From Ascaris suum (taxonomy: Eukaryota > Nematoda > Chromadorea > Rhabditida > Ascarididae): a stretch of 64,000 bases of DNA. How positions within the stretch are numbered: the first letter of the stretch is position 1; each line of letters begins with the position of its first letter. Shown here one piece after another: positions 55,001 through 64,000 of the stretch. The notes beneath the pieces were generated by a model. It was not told where the DNA came from and did not search any database. It worked only from the letters and a program-made list of their open reading frames with translations. The position numbers were made by a program, and so were the translations under genes. The stretch covers positions 5,770,001 through 5,834,000 of the forward strand of contig CM024186.1 of NCBI GenBank assembly GCA_013433145.1, given 5' to 3'.

Positions 55001-56665
55001 GGGGAGGAGGAAGGGGGAGGAAGGAGGAACTCACAACGGGAAACGAATCCATGCAAGCTAATCTGATGAGCATGCCGCTATCCCCCTCTTTTGATGCAAA
55101 ACCCACGAATAGCTGCTGCTTAAAAATAACTGCCTGGATGTGAAAAAAAAAAAACTTTTTTTATTCTAGGGATGAAACAAATACTAAAAATAAAATCGAA
55201 TAATTGGAAACAAAAGGAATTGAAATTTTATGAATTCAAAAATTAGATGAGCGATTTTTCTATCATACATCTTAGAAAAATTACCTCTCAACAGTATTAA
55301 TTTAGTACGAAGCCAAACGTTTTCTCTATTCAATTCCTTATAACGAATACTTATAAATATTGTCACTTACATGTATAAGTTTGAGAAGATTATTGAAGAC
55401 CGAATGATCGACCAACTTTGTCAGCCAACTTGGTGCCTTTTGAACGATTTGCCCCAATAAAATAATCGTCGCCAATGGATTACCATCCATGAACTCTTGA
55501 ATTCGATTACATAATTCCTAAATAAATCGCTCTTTATTTATGGAACACTTACTAAATTAGTGTTTCGCCTCTCTATATTTCCCTCTCTCTCGGAGCACTT
55601 TACACTTTCATAAAATCTTAAACTGTAAAAGTGTGGATGCAAAGTTCTATAAAATAAAACTGGGTACATAAAACGAAGATCTTACACAAAAGAATTTCCT
55701 AGGAATGGTACTCCTCCTTAATAGTATATCCTCTTAATTTAACAGTCATAAACAATCAAATTTTTTCCCCTTCTCCTTCATTTGTTTCTTTTTATTACAT
55801 TCAATTAGCATTCATCAACAATAAAGATGCTTTAAATAAAAAGATATAAGAAAGTACCGTATCATTGGGTTCTTTGACACGGCAAAGGAGATCTAACACA
55901 GTCGAAGACTGTGTCTTCGAATAATACTGCACCAAGTGCCCGATTGCCTCGCCTGCAACACCATTATTGAAATACGATATCGCAGCATTAACTAGAATCG
56001 GATGTGGAGTAATACTTACTGCTATGTGAGGCAGTATGTGACATATAGTCTAACAATAATAGGAAATACTCAACATAACTGCCGTTACAGCCACTGATAA
56101 CAATACGTCAATAGTGCTGGTAACCGAATTGATATGTTAATAGCTGATAATATCAGAAATAGATAGTAAGTAATGTTGTTAGTAAAAATAACCAGCAATG
56201 CTCCAAGTACTAATAAATACTGGATTTAGTACGAAGTAGTAATGATAAAGAATGAATGATTAAATTCTTCCTGTTGTTATCACTGATGATGATGGATATC
56301 AAATCAAACAGGTATTCATAAAAAATCATGATTTCTCCTATCACAATCGATCGAAAATTTTTGAGAGAAACGAAGAAAGTAGGGAACCTCGAAACTCTAG
56401 CGCCGATTCTATTTTTTTAGGACTTAAGAAATCATCGAGATCCGTGAAAATTTTTGCCACTCATCTCTCCTCGTGAACCCACAATTACCTTTAATTTGAC
56501 GTATTGATCAGAAATGAATGCATGAACGAATCTGTTTATACTGAACTCACCTTGATCGATAAGACTTCGTAATGCCTCTCGAGAGTTCTCCGATACTTTC
56601 GAATCGACGGATTCCGAATATTGGATCAGCTTCTTGATGTCTGCCTTCGTCCTGCTACACATCAT
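40055..56665 (-). CDS. TSC1: TSC1 / hamartin homologue, at least 22 exons
   Basis: Hamartin stabilises tuberin (TSC2) in the TSC complex, the Rheb GAP that restrains TORC1 at the lysosome. Minus-strand exons: 56551-56665, 55858-55952, 55371-55517, 54585-54856, 53913-54018, 53499-53601, 52778-52900, ~51823-51948, 51263-51375, 51107-51183, 50687-50845, 49786-50143, 48658-48851, 48263-48441, perhaps 46950-47004, then 45820-45936, 45442-45548, 44498-44621, 43236-43379, 42610-42714, 41316-41473, 40417-40585 and 40055-40331 (TGA). The six 5'-most junctions are all in phase. Exons 1-6 follow the human N-terminal helical domain colinearly (VQYYSKTQSS, VKEPNDT, QKAPSWLTKL, LYGIYPTNLLSFLR, KFHPQLF, NRWSQREAHD). 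A Ser/Thr-rich middle follows, then a coiled coil and a Ser-rich tail. The ATG at 56663-56665 gives an N-terminus about six residues shorter than human. An exon or exons between 41474 and 42609 and one near 46-47 kb remain unresolved. Confidence 0.88.
42610..45936 (-). other. TSC1: TSC1 C-terminal coiled-coil exons
   Basis: Exons 45820-45936, 45442-45548, 44498-44621, 43236-43379 and 42610-42714 join in phase into about 199 residues rich in Lys, Glu, Leu, Gln and Arg with heptad spacing (for example LTELRKQSMKERKKRDE, AKIAELENMKPELQKAY, EMEEEWKEERQRVNDLK). In human hamartin the matching segment mediates contacts within the TSC complex, including TBC1D7. Sequence identity here is low, so assignment rests on position and character. 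Confidence 0.8.
44662..44729. repeat. (TA)n microsatellite in a TSC1 intron
   Basis: A pure TA tract of about 68 nt starting about 40 nt from the acceptor side of exon 44498-44621. Confidence 0.98.
45991..46110. repeat. (TA)n then (ATTT)n microsatellite in a TSC1 intron
   Basis: A TA tract of about 62 nt runs into ATTTAT-type repeats, a compound microsatellite. Confidence 0.95.
53499..56665 (-). other. TSC1: TSC1 N-terminal core domain exons 1-6
   Basis: These six exons encode about 280 residues corresponding to the conserved helical (HEAT-like) core of hamartin. Introns between them are 350-750 nt, except the 340-nt one before 55517. The strongest block is exon 4 (54585-54856), where LYGIYPTNLLSFLR matches the human LYGMYP..FVSFLR region. 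The next exon continues it with REHYVKGRER and FHPQLF. Arg and Trp of NRWSQREAHD match the DPRRWKRLETHD block. The match runs in the right order with the right spacing over the whole domain, which rules out a chance coiled-coil hit. Confidence 0.92.
54966..55026. repeat. G-rich purine tract in a TSC1 intron
   Basis: An uninterrupted run of about 20 G followed by GGGAGGGG-like purine repeats, then GA-rich sequence. On the minus (transcribed) strand it becomes a C/T tract, which lies in the intron between exons 3 and 4 about 110 nt upstream of the exon 4 acceptor. Confidence 0.95.
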
Positions 56666-57126
56666 CAACCTTTCTTAAACGAAATATATACTTCCGGTTT
56701 TCAGGTTTGTTTCATAATAACCGCATCAGCAACATTCATGCTTCAAGTACTAAACGAACCAATAAAACCTATTCTTCAAGAACAGCTGTTTATGTTTGTT
56801 GAAAGAAAATCAAAGATTAGAGCCTATAAAATAGCAGATGATCGGAATTTTTTCTTTTTTTTTTGTGCTAAGAGAGGAATATAAACGCGTTATGCAAATT
56901 AAGTTGCTAAGACTGTCAAGAAAAAAATAAACGCAAACTATACAAAAACCTATGATAGTCGTATATTAGCGCAAAAATACATCAATTAGAATAGACACCT
57001 TTTTAGGCATCGATATTGGGATATTTAAATGAGAATTCTTGTAAATAAAAATAAATAAAATATTCGAAGGATAAATTAATGCGCAAAAAAAAAGAAAGAC
57101 AACAATAAAACCAATAAAAATAAACT

Positions 57127-57225
<99 letters not shown>

Positions 57226-58654
57226 TGTCTGCTAAATAAGACTAGCTAACACCGTTATGCATTTCGTATTACAGGCATACCAGCATTTGCTTCCAGCTCA
57301 ACTAGATCGGTGGTCAGGCACGTGGTTTCGGGATGGAGCTAACGATGAGGGAGGATAGAGGAACAAGGGGAGAAGGAAGGAAAAGGAATGGTATTTTTTT
57401 TACCTATCTCCGGAAAGGCGCATCTTGCAGCGAAATATGACTGTACTTGAGGCTTTTGGTAAAAGCCCTATCGAACACAAATATGGTGATTGAGAAACTT
57501 CGAAAACCTGCAAATATGGACGCGCAATAAACTTCGAAGCGGCAAAACAATTTTTTCTAGACGGCAGCAGTATTGCAACAGGATGAAAGGTCTAGTCTTT
57601 ATTCGTCCCTTTCGGGAGGTCAACGGCCGAAAAATAAGATATTATCGGAATTGAGTTCCATATGTCATCAATGAATATACCATTTTAAAGCCGTTTACGC
57701 TATGAAATCACCGACAATTGTTAGCGATAATTGATTGTTTTAGGCGAACAACGACGATCTATGAGGATTCAATGAAGTGCATAAAAAAGTTTCTCAGAAA
57801 ATAAATCGCAGTTTAAAATTTTTTTAATTTGCAAAAATGATACTACAACGTGTTGAAGAACTTTTGAGAATAACTTAATAGAAGTGCAGAAAAAAAAAAA
57901 ACTTATTTTTAATCGAGATTTCAAAGAGAAAATGAGGAAAGTTCGAGGAATTTCCCTTTCCGCTTGGCTACGAGGCCTAGGCCTAGGCTCAACCAATACC
58001 AATCGAAAGAACCTACGAAATAATCTTGAAAATCGAGGACTACGAAGTCGGATGAGATGAACACAATCAATTCAAGTGACATCTGCTTATGAAAAAAAAA
58101 AAGAAACTGCCTCGTAAATAAAATAAACTTCGAATACTTGAAATATTAGACATAACAATCAACGACAAAAGTGAAAACGTTATCATATTAGAAAACGATT
58201 GAAATATGAAATAGCAATAGTGACAAGCAGCTACCGTAACTTCACTTCTATAACCCCACCCTCTTACAGTAAGCATCACCTTACTATAACTCTATCATAA
58301 TAGTGGTGCTTTTATAGCCCCATCCCTTTCTTATAAGTATACGCCTTTCTCTCCCTTTTCCCCCTCCTCCTTCAAATATATTTTGCGCATCGCATCTTGC
58401 ATAGAGCTCTAGCCAATAGCGAGTATTTGACGAGAGGAATTCCGGAGTGGAGTCGATTCACCCGTTCCACATCTCTTCATCTTTGCCCAACTATTCGCGC
58501 TCTCTCTCATATTCAGTTATAAGATGGTCTGCTCTTTTTTTTTTAATATAAAAAGGATTTCATCATTGAATATCTCCGTAGAGCACCTTTATCTCTTACC
58601 ACTGATCGGAAATACTAGCCTAAGATCTCATAATTTTCCCCTCGTGCTTCATCG
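56666..58654. other. Intergenic region upstream of TSC1
   Basis: Presumed TSC1 promoter region (minus strand), with a (TA)n tract at 57130-57223 and a GC-richer stretch at 57270-57420. A minus-strand frame at 57769-58002 begins with a plausible peptide but has no supported splice partner. No gene is called. Confidence 0.5.
57130..57223. repeat. (TA)n microsatellite
   Basis: A pure TA tract of about 94 nt, about 470 nt upstream of the TSC1 start codon. Confidence 0.98.
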
Positions 58655-59651
58655 ATGAATCTGCTTTTCATCGCTGTCATTTTCTTTATATCCATTGTTT
58701 TGGCACGGCCGGTGAATAATGCTAGTAAGCTCGTTTGTGCAACGAACTTTTCGTAGCTCAACTTTCTCGGTAACAAATGGTACCATAGATTCCAAAAAAC
58801 AAGGGGGGGGGGGAAGTTAAACACACAGGGGGTGGGGCGGGTGTATAAGGTAGAGTGAGTCATAAATGTAAGAAATATTCTGCAATTAAGTGGAAATAAA
58901 ATGGTTAAAAAAGTTATGCTGGACAAGTTGGAATTATTGGTTTCGACAAAGAGAAGTTGCAATGGAGCTGGAGTTCAAGAATGAATAGTACTTGACGGCC
59001 TCACCTGGAACTTTGCATCCACAACTATTAGTTGCAGGTGTGTGAGATACCTGTAATCTTTAAAAAGTTGCAATTCGTTCGCGATGATGATTTAGGCTAA
59101 TAAATGAATTAATATGTTCACGTATTAGTAAATAGTAGCGACCAAACCAGTGAACCAAAGGAAAAAAATGTTTAAATATAGATTAAGGCGAGCAAATACT
59201 TCCACTAAAGGCTTTTTTATGTTTTCAATTCAATAATAAGTAGTTGAGGTCTGTTTTGCTGATATCCTCGACACAAAATTCTGAAGTCCGACTAGAATTT
59301 CAAAATTCTGTGAAAAACAAGGTGAAAAATAAAAGCACTATCATACAAATTCCTCCCGAAATTTCCGGTTTCAGAAACGTTTTTGGGCTGAAAGAGATCG
59401 GCATCATGTATCACTAGAAGGAAGAGGAAAGTCTCCGTCGTCGCCATCGCCTCGGGCTCCACAGTTTTGTAGAATGAAGAGGAAAATCCATTTCCGGCTC
59501 CGCGTGGAAGCTTTCAATTGCATCGCGAAAGGTAAGCTATAGCGCGATGAAACTCTAAACCTAATATGGCTTATCTTGCAGAAATCTTGATCGGACAACA
59601 CTTGAGAGCCAGCATGACGTGGGTCATCCAAGAAGCGCTGACTACCTTGTG
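58655..59651 (+). CDS. Candidate secreted protein or peptide precursor, gene model incomplete
   Basis: ATG at 58655-58657 opens MNLLFIAVIFFISIVLA, a textbook signal peptide, followed by RPVNNA and a good donor (GTAAGC) at 58725. Further on, 59375-59531 follows a TTTCAG acceptor and reads KRFWAERDRHH, a basic Ser/Pro-rich stretch, then FCRMKRKIHFRLRVEAFNC. A 50-nt intron (59532-59581, GTAAGC...TTGCAG) joins it in phase to 59582-59651, which ends TLCVRKS and TAG. The 58724/59375 junction is out of phase by one base, so a small exon between them or another acceptor is needed. No family is recognised. The signal peptide and the last intron are visible; that they belong to one gene is inferred. 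Confidence 0.4.
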
Positions 59652-60668
59652 CGTGAGGAAATCATAGTCCCAGTCCTTACACACCAAAGCCTATTCCCAT
59701 GTTTGCTTGCCCGATGCTTAGAGGACAGGGTCTCTTCAAATATGCACCAGGTAATATTTGAACAACGGTCAAATGCATCTATAAGACATTTACATCATGA
59801 ACACTTGCAATACCAAGCGAAGGCATGGAAACATAAGTGCCAATAAGGCTATGCTACCTCATAACCTTGGCCAAGGTGTTTCTCCCCTTCACGATCTGTG
59901 CCACATTGTCTCTCAAGTATGGCCAAGCCGCTGATCTCAATTCCACATACGACATCAATGCCACACACATTGCTTCTAGCTTCTAGTTAAAATGAATTCG
60001 CAAAGATCATCGTATCATATGTTGTTATTCGTCTACAACATCCTGTATAATCTCGCAGTAGAAAGTTTGTGCTTCGAGCCGAAGGTCCGTTTTCTATGCG
60101 TACAGTTCATCAATAACTATTTATAAGGTATGTATAGCGTGCGATATATGAGACTGTGCTTTAAATTTTCAACGAAAAGAGGTGTTAAAGTGTTAATGAA
60201 GGAGTTAATTGTGGTGGGGGGTGTGGGGGGGGGGGGGGGGGGGGGGAGGATGGCCGCATTATTCTGGAATTCTATAGGGCATGAATTTATCCTCGAGTTT
60301 CTTCTCTTCAATGATTTATTTATAATGACATGCTTCCAAAAGTGAAAACAAGGTGAAATGCACTTATGATTGTCTGCGATTATCGTCTGGTTGACGTATT
60401 TGGTGATCACTGATCAAAAAACTTCTGCACTTTCCTTCCAATGACAACGATTTCATTGCTTATATACGAAAATATCGTAGTCCACAATCAGCCCGAATAA
60501 AATCGCCTAATGCCCGCTCCTTTTGGACTCCGGAGCCCTATAGAAATTGTTTGTATGGTATCAAGTTATGCAGGTGAAGAATGAATACATATTCGTTGCT
60601 GTACGCCGCATAGACGGGATCGTAATAAGATTTTACAACATATAAATAATAAAATTTGAAAGGCGAGG

Positions 60669-60720
60669 CACAGGTGGGCACAGGTGAGCACAGGTGGGCA
60701 CAGATGAGCACAGGTGGGAA
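60669..60720. repeat. 10-bp tandem repeat
   Basis: About five copies of CAGGTGRGCA, where R alternates between G and A, in head-to-tail order. Confidence 0.9.
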
Positions 60721-61988
60721 TCAAGTCAACAAATATCCTCCCTAATAAATTTTATTGAAATGTTTCTAATTACACAATGAAAAAAAAACCTATAGTTTTG
60801 AAATTGCTTATTCAAAAAAAGAAAAAAAAAAATCGCCAACATATCGTGAAATTCATTTTCGCGTGTTCTTTTTTTTTTTCTGTGTTCATTTCATGAATAA
60901 TTAATGATGGGGGAGGGAAATGATTGCGTTGCGTTGTTTCCGATCTATCGAAATCGAATCAATGCAATAATCATCGATTTCAAAATGGTCTTTATATAGC
61001 GATCATAATCGGAATGTTTGCTTCATTTATTAACGCGCCTCCTATGAATATTGTAGGTGGTATTAATTTACTTTTATTTTATTTATTTATTTATTTTTTT
61101 TTTTGAAATACCTATAGCGTTATTTTTTTTACTTATATTTTTATTTGCCGTATCGATTTCATGATGAAGATCTAACATATAGTAGAGAATGAAGTTTTTC
61201 CACCTTGTAGATCTTGATCTGAATTATCTGTCGTACCGAAAATGCTTTCATTTAGTGGTTTATCCAATATGAATTAGTCTACACGTCAATTTCTGGGCGT
61301 TTAATCTATATATATTGGTATTCAGAGTAATATATAAACGTATATTTATATATATGGTAGGTGTATCTGAGGTGGATGTGATCAACAGCTAAATCAACAA
61401 CATTTTTATATGCATTTATTACAGCGCATCTACTACGTTTTATGATGTTTTTTTTTTGTATCCAATTGTTGTTTTATTCACGTCGTTCATTACCTCTTGT
61501 AATATTACGATTCTTTAATAATCTTTAGGTTTTATATTCATACGTATAATAGTATCCATTTGATTTCGATATTCGTTGAAAAAAAAAATCAACACATAAT
61601 ATGGGGGAAAAAATTATATTTCTCGATGCAATTTACTTTATTATTTCATTAGTTTCATTATTAATTCGTTAGTGAATATAATTGTCGATTTTTTTTTCTG
61701 CCCTCTTTATGAGTCAACAAATAATTCCTCAGTAATATGTTTTAGTAATTACCGTTTAAAAAAACAAAAATAAAATTTGCCCGTATAGCCAATAGGAACA
61801 TAAAATTCCCCCACACATATATCCCTTTACTCTAAACACTTCTCGTATATAGTGAAGCTGTGAAGCATTGTTTAGTAACACTCGCATATTCACTTCGCCA
61901 TCCATCTAATCAGTAATATTGGTTATCGATCATAGTTCAGACTAGCTGACATCATTGATCCTGTTAGACGACTTGGCTCATTATGGTA

Positions 61989-62045
61989 ATAAACCTCGAG
62001 CATCCTGCTAGTAAACCTCGAGCATCCTGCTAGTAAACCTCGCAC
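61989..62045. repeat. 22-bp tandem repeat
   Basis: Two and a half copies of a unit containing TAAACCTCGAGCATCCTGC. They lie about 130 nt upstream of the Rab effector start codon. Confidence 0.9.
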
Positions 62046-62174
62046 ATTTGAGGTCATATGCTTGATTGTATTTTAATTCATCGTTGAAACGTTTTAAGTT
62101 GCATCAACAATGCCGTTCCATTTCTCGCTTCGCTTACTGTTGTTTCCTCAGATTTCAGCTTCCTGAATTGCACA

Positions 62175-63529
<1,355 letters not shown>

Positions 63530-64000
63530 GTTAGTTTTTCTAATTTTCTTTATTGTTTTCAATTTCATTTTGAAACGATATCTCTCGATAGATTTATACT
63601 GAATAAATTTTAATTTCGGAATATTAATTAATATTTTTCATCATCGTTTGACATGACACTTCCGCCTTTTGCTTATATTGCTACCTGATGATATATCACC
63701 TATCGCAATAACTGTAGTTGTTCGTCATGCATGCATCATCATTTATCTCTCGACGGTCGTTATATCGAACGGTCATTTTTTTTTGCAACTTGCATTTCCT
63801 TATGTTAAACATTTCCTTATATACGCAACTCTTCTTTATATCGAACAAACGGGTCACTATATCGAAATGATTTTAATTTTCCTTGCTAATCAAATTTATA
63901 TAATATTAATAAACCTTTGCAAATGTACATAAGTTTATTATTGATAAGTAATTGAACTTACTGTTATGCTTCATTACTGATATTGATAAGATCTAAACGG
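63530..64000 (+). other. Intron of the Rab effector gene, running off the window
   Basis: Begins with the donor GTTAGT and is AT-rich. A plus-strand frame at 63669-63932 is hydrophobic and of low complexity, and I do not regard it as coding. No further exon with a helix following the zinc finger was found before the edge. Confidence 0.5.

Larger units (their letters stand above)
59652..62174. other. Intergenic region before the Rab effector gene
   Basis: No supported coding sequence. It contains a G-run (60215-60248), a 10-bp tandem repeat (60669-60720), an AT-rich block (60880-61700) and a 22-bp tandem repeat (61989-62045), all upstream of the Rab effector start. Confidence 0.5.

Overview
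The window looks like eukaryotic, animal nuclear DNA. It is AT-rich, with genes broken into many short exons (about 80-280 nt). Splice acceptors are mostly of the form TTT(T/G)CAG or ATTTTAG, and long pure (TA)n tracts and minisatellites lie in introns. The acceptor style, intron sizes and probable trans-splice acceptors close to start codons suggest a nematode, perhaps a clade III parasite, but no species marker was found. Nothing prokaryotic is present.

Six protein genes could be reconstructed by joining exons whose reading phases agree and comparing the products with remembered family members. From left to right: (1) the 3' part of an MGAT1/GnT-I gene (+, 281-5028), the Golgi enzyme that opens the complex N-glycan pathway; (2) an EMC4 gene (-, 8356-10934), a subunit of the ER membrane protein insertion complex, 168 aa and complete; (3) a compact Aurora kinase (+, 12807-17593, 298 aa); (4) a long WDR6 gene (+, about 22652-39069), a WD40 protein linked to tRNA 2'-O-methylation, with a 21-bp minisatellite in one intron; (5) a TSC1/hamartin gene (-, 40055-56665), converging on WDR6, with the N-terminal helical domain, a low-complexity middle and a long coiled coil; (6) the 5' end of a Rab effector (+, 62175 to the window edge) with a Rab-binding helix and an eight-cysteine zinc finger. 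Two weaker candidates for small secreted proteins lie at 58655-59651 (+) and 20361-20543 (-).

The genes are not an operon and do not share one pathway. They are ordinary housekeeping and signalling genes: glycosylation, ER insertion, mitosis, tRNA modification, TOR control and vesicle traffic. Intergenic stretches hold a hairpin element (4428-4533), a tRNA-derived SINE-like element (about 6300-6535), simple repeats and unexplained GC-richer islands.

The most interesting result is the hamartin gene. Caenorhabditis elegans is known to lack TSC1 and TSC2, so a well-conserved TSC1 in what looks like a nematode would point to retention of the TSC brake on TOR in this lineage. Many short open frames in introns and antisense to these exons are shadows and are left out.
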